Shown here one piece after another: positions 9,930 to 19,728 of a stretch of 64,000 nt of DNA. Within the stretch, counting starts at the first letter, position 1. Each line of letters begins with the position of its first letter. The notes under the pieces are model-generated. The model was not told the DNA's origin and ran no database searches. It was given only the letters and a program-made list of their open reading frames with translations. This DNA comes from Fidelibacterota bacterium. Its GTDB lineage: Bacteria > Fidelibacterota > Marinisomatia > SCGC-AAA003-L08 > TS1B11. The position numbers were made by a program, and so were the translations under genes. The stretch covers positions 558,001 to 622,000 of the forward strand of contig SCKI01000001.1 in NCBI GenBank assembly GCA_004124295.1, in the 5' to 3' direction.

Positions 9930-12734
9930 CTACAGGCTCATCGTCAAACTCAGCAGCGACATGCGCCCGATCTCCGGGCCGCCCACGATCTCCCGGTGCA
10001 GATCATTGTTCAGGTTACTGATATTCAACTTCACCGTATAGTGCTCGTCCAGGCGGTAGCCCAGGGTCAGGTCCGCCACCGTGTAGGTCTGTATGGTGCC
10101 GAAAAACACCCCGGCGGACCACTTGAACTCGGGGATGTGCCTCACCGTCAGACCGGCCCACAGGCGGCCGTCCGGCTCCTGGTAGTTGAAGTTGCCTGAT
10201 ATCTTGTAGGGCGGCGCATTGATGGGATCATCGGCATTGGTGAGGGGATTGTGGAAGGCCTGCTCGCCAAGGTAGGAGATGCGCAGACCGGCCGTCAGCC
10301 GCCCGGAGAAAAAGTAATCGAGGCTGAAATCGACGCCGCCCAGGGACACTTGACCGTAGTTGACGTTGGTCAGCAACAGTTGCAGGAGATTATCGAAGTC
10401 CCGCACGTCGTCAGCGGTGCCGTAGATGCCGTCGGGGCCGGGATCGACGCCGTTGTGCTCCTCAGTGCCGATGATGCCCAGTACCTTGGCATTACTCAGG
10501 CCGTCCGAAGTATCCAGTACCACCGGCGTGATCCAGGTCAGGTCGGAGACGAAATTCTCATACCAGCTCTGGTAAATGTCCAGAGTCACCCGCATGCGGT
10601 TGCCCAGCAGGCCGATGTAGCCGATTTCGGCGGTAAACAGCCCCTCGCTCTCGACCGGCAGGAGGTCCACAATATTTTCCACATCAATGAACTGGGAGGG
10701 CCGGCCCAGAACCGGCGGGATGTAGATGACTATATGCTCATCCTTCGGCATGGGCGCGAGAAAAAAGTAGGTCTCCGAACCGTCCCGCACATCGACCATC
10801 AGCAGGTCGCCTTCAGGAGTCCGGCTGTAGTGATAGCCGTAGGCGTTGCCTTTGGCCTTGATGAAAAAGGGCACGGACTGCCCCACCAGCAGGTCGAGGT
10901 ACAGCCCCTGGGATGTCGGGGTATTGAAGGCCTTGGCCGCCGTCAGCCGGATGGTCTGGGTCTCGCTGGGCTTCCACAGAAGGCCGATTTTGGGTGAAAA
11001 CTGGGGCTTGTACATGACCGTGGTGCCCTGCAGGGGATCGTCAATGAACTTGAAACCGTTCTGCGGGTCCTGGACCCCGCTGTGCAGGTCGAGGCGGCTG
11101 GCCAGGACCAGCTCCAGGTTGGCAATCAGCTTGGACTTCGACTGGAAATAGATGCCGTACTCATTGGTGACGATGAGTCCCTCCGCATATTCGTCCGTCG
11201 TGCCGTCCTCGTCGTTGTCAATGCCGTCGTTGTCGTAGCTAAGGCCCGCTTCCCCGTCGGGCAGGATGGTGCCAAAGGTCTTGGGCATGGTGCGCTGATA
11301 GTCAAAGCCGTAGGTGAGACTGGTCTCCATGAAGCGGGGGAAGTTCAGTGTGTGCTGGGCCTGGAGATGGTAAAATTTTGACTTGTCCACGATAACATCA
11401 CCGGTGCGCAAATTGCGCGTCTGCCCGGCATCGGATGTATTGATGTAGGTCTGGGCGAAAAAGTTGCCCTTGAAATAGCGCAGCTGGTGGTACTGGTAAA
11501 TCCAGCGGTCGGCCAGAAAGCGGGCCACACCGGTAATGTTGATGTTGGTGGCCCGGGCCCAGCCGTAGCCGTAGACCATTCCGTGGTCACTGCTCAGGTC
11601 GTAATCGATCCGGATGTCGACCCGCTGGTTCTCCACCCGGAAGTCGGGCAGATCGACCAGGCCGTCGTCATTCAGATCCGGGTCGATAGTCCATATGCCG
11701 TAGGAGACCGAGTCCGTCGACTCGTAATAGTTGCCGTTGCCGTTGCGGTCGAAGCGCATGTCGTAGCCGTCCCAGATCCAGGGATAGGGCAGGTCATCCT
11801 CAGTGCCCCCATTGATGAAGAAGGCATGGTGGGCCTTCTTCTCTTCCGGATCGACCCACTCCCAGTCCCAGGCGCTGAAGTCGGCCAGGCTCACCTTGTA
11901 ACCCAGGCGGCCCCGCTGGCCGGCGTGCCGCAGCTGCCACTTGCGATAATCCCGGTTGCCCCCGCTCACGGTGGCCACGGTGCCGGTGGAGAGGCTCGGC
12001 TTTTTGGTGAGGATATTGGCCACGCCGGCAAAGGCGTTGGGGCCGTACAGGGCCGAGGAGGGCCCCAGCACCACCTCGATCTGGTCCACATCGTCAGAGG
12101 TGGTGGGGATGGTGTTGTAGGCAATCAGCCGCAGGGAGGGGACGTTCGCCTTACGGCCGTCGGTCAAGGTCATCAGGCGCGAGGAGAAGCTGGTGTTGAA
12201 TCCCCGGGCCGACAGGTTGAACCCGTCAATGCCCGAGGCGGTGAAATCGATGCCCTTGATGTTCTTGAAATAGTCGCCCAGGTTGGGGTTGGACTTGCGC
12301 CGGATTTCCGAGGAGGTGATGACGCTGATGGCGGCCACGGCATCGGTGAGCTTTTCCCGCCTGCCCCGGCTGGCGGTGACCACATACTCCTGCAGCTGGA
12401 TTGCTTCGGAGTCGAGCTCCATGTCCAGGATCATCTCCGGTCCCGAATCGGCGCTGATTCGCAGGGCCTGCTCAAAGGTGGCGTAGCCGATAAACATGAC
12501 CCGGATCGAATAGCGCCCTGCCGGCAACGCCTGAATCCTGTAGCGCCCCGCATCGTCGGCCGCCGCCCCGGTGTCCATGGAAAGCCGGCCGCCGCTGATG
12601 ACCACGTTCGCGCCCATCAGAGGATCGCCGCTGGCTTTGTCTGTCACGGTGCCGGTCAGGGCAGTCTGGCCCCAGGCCGTGGAGCCGGCCAGCAGCAGCG
12701 CGAGGAATCCGAACTGGATGGGTCGTTTGCCCAA
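9930..12734 (-). CDS. TonB-dependent outer-membrane receptor with N-terminal CarboxypepD-like domain
   Basis: A 934-residue outer-membrane receptor. The signal peptide ends near residue 22 (STAWGQ). A carboxypeptidase-regulatory-like beta domain (about 24-110, LTGTVTDKASGDPLMGANV) precedes the plug (YVVTASRGRREKLTDAVAAI, about 115-235) and a 22-strand-type barrel. Asp-rich loops such as DPDLNDDGLVDLPDF and YDNDGIDNDEDGTTDEY look like calcium-binding inserts within the barrel. The substrate cannot be read from sequence. No SusD-like partner is adjacent; the lipoprotein gene upstream on the same strand may be functionally linked but is separated by a likely terminator. Confidence 0.92.
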   Translation of the reverse strand: MGKRPIQFGFLALLLAGSTAWGQTALTGTVTDKASGDPLMGANVVISGGRLSMDTGAAADDAGRYRIQALPAGRYSIRVMFIGYATFEQALRISADSGPEMILDMELDSEAIQLQEYVVTASRGRREKLTDAVAAISVITSSEIRRKSNPNLGDYFKNIKGIDFTASGIDGFNLSARGFNTSFSSRLMTLTDGRKANVPSLRLIAYNTIPTTSDDVDQIEVVLGPSSALYGPNAFAGVANILTKKPSLSTGTVATVSGGNRDYRKWQLRHAGQRGRLGYKVSLADFSAWDWEWVDPEEKKAHHAFFINGGTEDDLPYPWIWDGYDMRFDRNGNGNYYESTDSVSYGIWTIDPDLNDDGLVDLPDFRVENQRVDIRIDYDLSSDHGMVYGYGWARATNINITGVARFLADRWIYQYHQLRYFKGNFFAQTYINTSDAGQTRNLRTGDVIVDKSKFYHLQAQHTLNFPRFMETSLTYGFDYQRTMPKTFGTILPDGEAGLSYDNDGIDNDEDGTTDEYAEGLIVTNEYGIYFQSKSKLIANLELVLASRLDLHSGVQDPQNGFKFIDDPLQGTTVMYKPQFSPKIGLLWKPSETQTIRLTAAKAFNTPTSQGLYLDLLVGQSVPFFIKAKGNAYGYHYSRTPEGDLLMVDVRDGSETYFFLAPMPKDEHIVIYIPPVLGRPSQFIDVENIVDLLPVESEGLFTAEIGYIGLLGNRMRVTLDIYQSWYENFVSDLTWITPVVLDTSDGLSNAKVLGIIGTEEHNGVDPGPDGIYGTADDVRDFDNLLQLLLTNVNYGQVSLGGVDFSLDYFFSGRLTAGLRISYLGEQAFHNPLTNADDPINAPPYKISGNFNYQEPDGRLWAGLTVRHIPEFKWSAGVFFGTIQTYTVADLTLGYRLDEHYTVKLNISNLNNDLHREIVGGPEIGRMSLLSLTMSL

Positions 12735-12756
12735 AAAAGCGCCCCCCCTATGCCAA

Positions 12757-12785
12757 CAAAAAGGGGACGCCTATGCAATCCCCTT
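12757..12785 (-). terminator. Weak intrinsic terminator after the lipoprotein gene
   Basis: On the minus strand a 7-bp perfect stem (AAGGGGA / TCCCCTT, arms 12779-12785 and 12761-12767) with an 11-base loop is followed by a short T run interrupted by G. It lies between the lipoprotein gene and the TonB receptor gene, so the two are probably separate transcripts, at least partly. Confidence 0.45.
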
Positions 12786-12862
12786 CCTGTCAGCGGTTAA
12801 TGATTCAGCTTCGTCAGCACAAACCGGATGATCGTCCGCATACCATCCCCTGCCCAAGCGGC

Positions 12863-14023
12863 TTACATGGCCATCTTGGCCCAGGTGGATTCGAACTCGA
12901 TCACTTCGTTGATCGGCACGCAGACGGCATTAACGACGAACTTCAGCTTGCCGCCGCCACCCAGCAGGATGCCGGCCACGGTGGCGTCTGTGCCGCTGTC
13001 ATTTGTGACAGTAACGGTGGTGCCGTCGAAGCTGACCAGCACGCTGTAGGGCAGCAGGCTCTGGGTCATGCCACCAATGAGGTTAGCCACCATGTATCCT
13101 ATGGCGTCATCCACAAAGCTGCCATCGCCGGCGGCATCGGTGATGAGACCGGCCAGGGCCAAGTACTTGGCCTCGCCGAAGATGGTCAGGGCGTAGAAGG
13201 TCATGTAGCCGCCCCAGGCCGCCAATTCGGCACTCATGATGTAGGCCGTGTCATTCAGGGTGGCGCCGGTTTCGGCGAAGGCGCCGGTAGTCGCGTCTAT
13301 GGGCAGATCGGCCACGCCCATGGTGCCCCGCAGGTCAGCCTCGACCCAGGTATGGCCGGCGGCGGGGAATAGGGTATCGTGGGCGTCCAGGTCGGTAAAG
13401 TCAAGCTGCAGAGTGTTGCCATCCGTGCCACTGAAAGTTACCGGGGCGTTATCGAAGGGGGGCAGCACCTGGTCGCCGGCGCTGGGCGTGATGGTAAGGA
13501 AGCCGCTGGATTCGGTGATATAGTTCATCTCGTAGCTGCCGGCATCCTGGATTGAGGGGACGGCGAGGGCGGTGCGGCACGTCTCCATGTCGGTCCGCAG
13601 GGTCGGATAGGTGCCGCTCAAAGTATAGGTGTCCTCAGTGTCACCCTCGAGGAAGTTGCCCGTCAACTGAACACCCAGGGCTGCCAGGTGTGCGGGTGTC
13701 GGTAGCGCCACCAGGGTGTCGAGAAGAACGTCGCCCTCGTAAAAGGCGAACAGATGAAGATCTGCCTGGGCTGAGTCGACCCCCAATATGATCGGCGCCA
13801 AGTCCCAGCGCACGCTCACCGAAAAGGAATCGCCCGCTGTATGGGCGGGAGTTAGGGCCACGACGCGATTGTAATCCGCGTTGAGGGCGATCAGGTCCCA
13901 CATGCCGACCAGAGCGCCGGCCTCTTCCACCGGGTCATCGTCATCGTCGGTTGGGCACGAGGAGCCCAGGACCATTAGCACCAGGGGGAGAAACAGTAAT
14001 CGAGACCATCGGGATGTGCGCAT
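12863..14023 (-). CDS. Unknown outer-membrane-type lipoprotein
   Basis: A 386-residue protein with a lipoprotein signal: a hydrophobic stretch followed by LGSSC at residues 19-23, then an acidic linker of five aspartates. The body is beta-rich and Thr/Gly/Ala-rich without recognised catalytic motifs; the first part (VGMWDLIALNADYN, YTLSGTYPTL) resembles lipocalin-like or fibronectin-like bacterial surface lipoproteins. AAGGAAG precedes the ATG by seven bases, and an AT-rich GATAATTAT just upstream could serve as a -10 element. I do not recognise the family. Confidence 0.8.
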   Translation of the reverse strand: MRTSRWSRLLFLPLVLMVLGSSCPTDDDDDPVEEAGALVGMWDLIALNADYNRVVALTPAHTAGDSFSVSVRWDLAPIILGVDSAQADLHLFAFYEGDVLLDTLVALPTPAHLAALGVQLTGNFLEGDTEDTYTLSGTYPTLRTDMETCRTALAVPSIQDAGSYEMNYITESSGFLTITPSAGDQVLPPFDNAPVTFSGTDGNTLQLDFTDLDAHDTLFPAAGHTWVEADLRGTMGVADLPIDATTGAFAETGATLNDTAYIMSAELAAWGGYMTFYALTIFGEAKYLALAGLITDAAGDGSFVDDAIGYMVANLIGGMTQSLLPYSVLVSFDGTTVTVTNDSGTDATVAGILLGGGGKLKFVVNAVCVPINEVIEFESTWAKMAM

Positions 14024-14280
14024 TGTGTCTTCCTTTATGATAATTATCTGGCGGGACGCCCAGCGTTACCCAAACAAAACCGGTCTTTGCAGGCTCAGCC
14101 CGCCGATGATGCAGTCCATTCACGAAGCCAGAACGGTACTTCGACCACGCCGGAACAGGTATGGGAGCAGGTGATTATGGCTGTCATTTCAGATTGATCA
14201 AGCCTGCACTGATAACGGTTTCGGCTGAAGGTAAGGGCGCAGCCGTCGGGGCGCAAGCCCAAATTCCACGGCGCGGTCTG
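14024..14280. other. Intergenic region upstream of the lipoprotein gene
   Basis: About 257 bases between the lipoprotein gene start and the end of the EMO-coupled small gene, all on minus-strand context. It contains the probable promoter and ribosome binding site of the lipoprotein gene near 14024-14060. No tRNA, convincing terminator or reading frame was found. Confidence 0.5.
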
Positions 14281-14397
14281 TCAGCGGGAGCGGGTCAGGT
14301 GCCGGCGCAGCGTCAGCAGCAGAATGATGATCCCCAGCGCCACCGGCAGGGAGGTCCCCAGCAGGTGATCGGCCACCAAGGCCACGGCTTCGCGCAT
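14281..14397 (-). CDS. 38-residue single-pass membrane peptide coupled to the EMO gene
   Basis: Too short for ordinary gene calling. The ATG at 14397 shares one base with the TGA stop of the preceding 680-residue Fe-S protein (TGATG), the same coupling used elsewhere on this chromosome. It encodes MREAVALVADHLLGTS, then a hydrophobic helix of about 15 residues (LPVALGIIILLLTL) and a basic tail RRHLTRSR, giving a positive-inside C-terminus. Likely a small accessory subunit of the membrane-bound EtfAB:quinone oxidoreductase, by position and topology only. Homology cannot be judged from sequence alone. Confidence 0.6.
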   Translation of the reverse strand: MREAVALVADHLLGTSLPVALGIIILLLTLRRHLTRSR

Positions 14398-16428
14398 CAG
14401 CCGGCCAGCCCTTCGGCCACCAGTTCAGCGATATCCTTCACCGCCACCGTTTCCTCCATGCCGCGCACTTTACGGGCATCGTCCATCATAATCAGGCAGA
14501 AAGAGCAGGCCGTGGCCACCGTATCTGCGCCGGTTTCCAGGGCCTGGTCAAACCGCAGCAGGTTGATCCGCTCGGTCCCCTTGACCTCATACCACATGTT
14601 GCCGCCCCCGGCGCCGCAGCAAAAACTCTCCTCCCGCGCTTGCGCCATCTCCAGCGGCGTGCCACTGGTCACTGATCGGGCAATAACGTCCCGGGGCGCG
14701 TCGTACTGGCCGCTATGCCGGCCCAGGTAGCAGGGGTCGTGGAAGGTGACCTGGCCGGCCTCCAGCGCCCCCTGGGGCAGCCTGCCGGCGTCCATCAGCT
14801 GTTGCAAAAACTCGGCATGGTGCAGCACCTCGTACCGGCCGCCCAGCTGGGCATAGTCCCGGCCCAGGGTCTGGAAGCAGTGCGGGCAGGCGGTGACGAT
14901 CCGCTCAAAGCGATACTTGTCCAGGGTGGCAATGTTTTCATGGGCCAGGGTCTCGTAAACGTTTTCTTCGCCCATCCGCCGGGCCGCATCCCCCGTGCAG
15001 CGCTCCTCGCGGCCCAGAATGGCGTAATCCACACCCGCGGCCTCGAAAATCGCTATCATGGCCCGGGTCACCGATTGGTTGCGGGGATCGTAAGCCCCGG
15101 CGCAGCCGACCCAGTAAAGCACCTCCACCGACTCCCGGTCTTTCATCAGCGGCACCTCCAGACCGGCATCGGCGGCCCACTGGGTGCGCTCCTCTTTGGG
15201 GAAGCCCCAGGGGTTGCCCTGCTGGACAGTCTTTTCCAGCGAGCCGGCCGCATCCTCCGGGGGTTTCCCTTCGGAGAGCACCAGGAACCGGCGCATATCG
15301 ATAATGGCCGGGATATGGTCGATGAGCACCGGGCAGGCGTCGGTGCAGGCCCGGCAGGTGGTGCAGGCCCAAAGCTCCTCCGGGGATATTCCGTGGGGGC
15401 CGATGAGGGCCGCCCCGTCCCCGGTTCCGTCAACCTGGTCATAGAGCTGGCGGCGCATATCCTGCATAATCTTCATCGGCGAGAGGGGCAGCCCGGCCGC
15501 GTGGGCGGGACAGACCTCTGTGCAGCGGCCACATTCGGTGCAGGTCTGGGCGTCCAGCAGTTGTTTCCAGGTGAAGTCGTCCACTTTCCCCGCGCCCAGC
15601 ACCAGCGCATCGGGGTCGGCGTCAGGATCGGCCAGCATCTCGGCAATGTGCATCGGCCGCAACTGGGCGAGCTCCCGGGTGTCGGTCAGCCCCGCATTGG
15701 CAATGGCCAGCAGGCTGTGGAAAAGTTTGGTCTGGGGCAGCAGGGCGATGAGGGTCAGCGCCAGGGCGGCATGGGACCACCACAGCCAAGGCTGCACGGC
15801 CGACCAGCCTGCTGCCGTGAGAGCGCCTGTGAGCGCATAGGCCACGAAGGAAGCCGAGGCGCTGGCCGGAGCCTCAATGACCAACCGCGCCGCCTCGGTC
15901 AGAAAGCCGCCCACCGCCAACAACACCAGCACCCACAGGATGCCCGAGTCTCCCAGCAGGCTGCCCCGTCCGCCGAAGCTGTTTTGCGGCAGCACGTCCG
16001 GACGCAGGGAAGTGTGCCGCCGGACCAGGGCCATCGCCGCCCCCAGCAGCAGGGCCAGCCCGCCCAGCTCGTTCAGGGCGGCAAACCAGGGCGTATCTTT
16101 CACCGGCAGCCAGGCGGTCAGCAGGTCCCGCTCCACCAGGAAAACGACGGAGGTGGCAAAGAAAAGCTCCATAAAGCCCCAGGCCAGGAAGAGGTGGGTC
16201 AGCGAAGCGTAGCCGAACCGCCGGGACGTAACCTTCCGCTGGGCGACCCCATAATAGAGCGCGTTGGGCAGCAGACTCCGCCAGCGGAACGGACGGCTTT
16301 CGGGGCGGCCGATGCGGGATGCCAGGGCCCGCCGGAAATTGTAGAAGAAATAGAAAATCGCCAGAAACGCGAAGGCGTAGAAGAGACCGGGAATGGGCAA
16401 GGTATGCCCTCCGTCGGGAGTGGCCAGC

Positions 16429-16439
<11 letters not shown>
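14397..16439 (-). CDS. Membrane Fe-S oxidoreductase, EtfAB:menaquinone oxidoreductase (EMO) type
   Basis: A 680-residue protein. The N-terminal ~270 residues form several membrane helices of the NarI-like heme-b type; two ferredoxin [4Fe-4S] motifs follow (CxxCxxCxxxC at C300-C310 and C359-C369), then an HdrD-like C-terminal part with a CCG motif at 607-609 (CCGAGGGNMW) and ACPHC and ACSFC segments. This layout, directly downstream of etfBA, matches the EMO enzymes described for Geobacter that pass electrons from acyl-CoA dehydrogenases via EtfAB to menaquinone. The ATG at 16439 overlaps the etfA stop by 11 bases; a longer frame starting at 16526 would lie inside etfA and is rejected. Function is inferred from architecture and context. 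Confidence 0.88.
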
Positions 16440-17391
<952 letters not shown>

Positions 17392-17393
17392 CG

Positions 17394-18173
17394 CTAGAAT
17401 ACCTTCGCCGTATTGACCAGGTGGTCCACGAGGGCAGCGCCCACTTCCTGCGGGCTGCCTTCCAAAAACACCGTCTCCTTGGTCTTTTCGGGGACGTAGA
17501 GGCGCTGCAAGGTCCGGCCCGCCACCCATTGGTCAGCCGGCAGGTCCAGGTCGCCTGCGCCGACGGCTTTGATTTCCTTGTGCTTCATGGCCATGATGCC
17601 CCTCAGGGAGGCGTAGCGGGGCTTGTTGATGCCCGACTGGATGGTCAAAAGCACCGGCAGTTGGGCTGTCACATACTGGAACCAGCCCCCTTCCAGCTCC
17701 TGCTTCACCTTGATCCGGCCGTCGCTGAGTTCCGTCTCGACCACCAGGGTAACATGGGGCATATCGAGCAGCTCGGCCAGCATGGGACCCAGTTGTCCAT
17801 CGCCGGTGTCGTCGGATTGGAGGCCGGTGAAAATCAGGTCACACTGCTCCTCCTTGAGCACCGCCGCCATGATCCGGGCCAGCCCGAGACTGTCGAGAAC
17901 CTCCCACGCCGGGTCGTGCAGATGGATGGCCCGGTCGGCCCCTTTCGCCAGCGCATCCTTCAGCACCTGGCCGACCCGCTCGGGGCCCAGCGATACAACC
18001 ACGACCTCGCCCCCTTGGGCCTCTTTCATTAGCAGGGCTTCTTCCAGCGCATAGCTGTCGCTCTCATTGGCCGAAAACACCAGATTATCCTCATCCACCC
18101 AGAGCTCGTCCGCCCTGATTTTGAGGGCCGAACCGGTATCGGGAAGCTGCTTTATCAGTACGCAAATTCTCAT
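17394..18173 (-). CDS. etfB: Electron transfer flavoprotein, beta subunit
   Basis: The 259-residue AMP-binding beta subunit of EtfAB, starting at the ATG at 18173 (MRICVLIKQLPDT); ten codons upstream in the frame are not family-like. The ETF-beta features NESDSYALEEALLMKE, FTGLQSDDTGDGQLGP and the recognition-loop region ALEGG-like VKQELEGGWFQYV are present. First gene of the etfB-etfA-EMO-small peptide operon, divergent from the M16 peptidase genes with 193 bases between starts. Confidence 0.95.
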   Translation of the reverse strand: MRICVLIKQLPDTGSALKIRADELWVDEDNLVFSANESDSYALEEALLMKEAQGGEVVVVSLGPERVGQVLKDALAKGADRAIHLHDPAWEVLDSLGLARIMAAVLKEEQCDLIFTGLQSDDTGDGQLGPMLAELLDMPHVTLVVETELSDGRIKVKQELEGGWFQYVTAQLPVLLTIQSGINKPRYASLRGIMAMKHKEIKAVGAGDLDLPADQWVAGRTLQRLYVPEKTKETVFLEGSPQEVGAALVDHLVNTAKVF

Positions 18174-18366
18174 TGACGAATCATTCCGCTGAACAGGTTG
18201 CAAATGCCATCGCTTAGCGGGTCAAAGTTAGGGGTTGGATTTCGGCGGGGCTACCGTCCCCCGCAGCCGCGTCAGATTTCGGGCGGGAGGCCGCTGGACC
18301 CCCGGTGCCCCTGGGATTGCCCATTTCTTCCGCTGCAAGTGCTAAATTCGGTGCCCAAACGCAGCC

Positions 18367-19728
18367 ATGCACAGCTTCCACTTCAGTTCGCCCTCCGCAG
18401 CCGCAACCCGCTTTCTGCTGGTGCTGACCCTGGCCGGGCCGCTGTCCGCCCAGGCCGACCGGGCCCAAGCCACTCTGGGCAACGGCCTGCGAGTGCTGGC
18501 CCTGCACCTGCCCCATGCCGAACTGGTTTCGCTGGCGCTGGTATTCCCCGGTGGCGCCCGGATAGAGCGACCGGGCCAGGAGGGCTGGGTCCACCTGATG
18601 GAGCACATGGTCTGGCGGGGCCACGAAGGGACCCCCTCGCAGGCTGAGTTTATGGCCCGGGGCTACCGTATCGGGGCGCTGCAGCACAGTCTTACCGAGG
18701 CGGAGTGGCTCATCCTGACGCTGACCGCCGACGATGATTCCCTGCGGCCGGCGCTGGAATATCTGCTGGAAGTCGTGCGCATGCCCCTGTTCAGCCCGGT
18801 GGAGGTCGACCGGGAGAAGCAGGTGGTGCTGCAGGAGCTCGACCGCCTGTCCGCCACGGCCTCCTTCCAGCTCGAAAATGCCCTGGAGCTCCTCCTCACC
18901 CGCCGCCGCACTGCCGCCGTGCTGGGTGATCCCGATGCGATCCTCAATGCCACTGCGGAGCAATTGCGCCTGTTGAAGCTGCGCCAACTGCTGCCCAACA
19001 ATGCGGCGCTGGTGGTGGCCGGGCCGCTACCTCCGGACCAAGTGCTGGACAGGGTCCGGCTGACCATGGGCTCATGGTCCCCGGGGTTTCCCAGCGAGGC
19101 CACCACCAATGCCCAGGGTAATCCGGCGCAGGCCGGGCAGCGTGATTCGGTGCTCGTGCTGCCGGTGCGCAACGCCCATTGGAGCCTGGCCTGGCCCGGT
19201 CCCGGCAGCGGGGACGGCGAGGCAACCGCCGCAGGACAGCTGCTGGCTGGTATCCTGACCCATCCGGCGGGACCGTTCCAGCGGAGTCTGGTGACCCGGG
19301 GGGACGTTTTAAGTCTGGAGGCGGAATACAGGCCACGGGTGGATGGCGGCGCTCTGGTGCTGCGGCTGGTCATGCCCCTGGAGCGCGTCGCCGCCGTGCT
19401 GGGCGCTGTGCAGGCCGAGCTGCAACGTCTGGCCGAACCGGTCTACCTGACCCCGGCCGACATTCGCAACGCCAAGGCGAGCCTTAGAATGCGCCGGGAC
19501 CTGGCCCTCTCCAGGCCCTGGGAAATAGCCCTGGCCGCTGCCCGGGCCTGGGCGGCCCGGGGGCTGACCCGCGGAAATCCCACTGGAGAACCGCCGGATG
19601 CGGCCACCCAGCAGATGGTTTTCGAGTTTCTGCAGAGCTACGTGACAGGACAGATCCCGGTGAGCGTGCTGGTGGTCGACAATGCCACGCGGCGCAACCT
19701 GGGTCCCAACCCGGCCAGGCTGCCGTGA
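18367..19728 (+). CDS. M16 family zinc peptidase, catalytic-type subunit
   Basis: A 453-residue exported protein with a signal peptide ending near residue 29 (PLSAQA). The inverted zinc motif HxxEH is intact (H76-L-M-E79-H80) and the distal ligand E157 lies 81 residues after H76, the spacing seen in pitrilysin-type enzymes. It is the half-size form that works with a partner. The GTGA overlap with the next gene (an M16 paralogue without the motif) strongly suggests an obligate heterodimer in the periplasm or outer membrane, as in MPP-like bacterial pairs. Confidence 0.9.
   Translation: MHSFHFSSPSAAATRFLLVLTLAGPLSAQADRAQATLGNGLRVLALHLPHAELVSLALVFPGGARIERPGQEGWVHLMEHMVWRGHEGTPSQAEFMARGYRIGALQHSLTEAEWLILTLTADDDSLRPALEYLLEVVRMPLFSPVEVDREKQVVLQELDRLSATASFQLENALELLLTRRRTAAVLGDPDAILNATAEQLRLLKLRQLLPNNAALVVAGPLPPDQVLDRVRLTMGSWSPGFPSEATTNAQGNPAQAGQRDSVLVLPVRNAHWSLAWPGPGSGDGEATAAGQLLAGILTHPAGPFQRSLVTRGDVLSLEAEYRPRVDGGALVLRLVMPLERVAAVLGAVQAELQRLAEPVYLTPADIRNAKASLRMRRDLALSRPWEIALAAARAWAARGLTRGNPTGEPPDAATQQMVFEFLQSYVTGQIPVSVLVVDNATRRNLGPNPARLP

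Noticed and set aside
11487-12800. 437-residue frame on the plus strand
   Set aside because: Antisense shadow of the TonB receptor; low-complexity HQVG-rich protein with no start signal.
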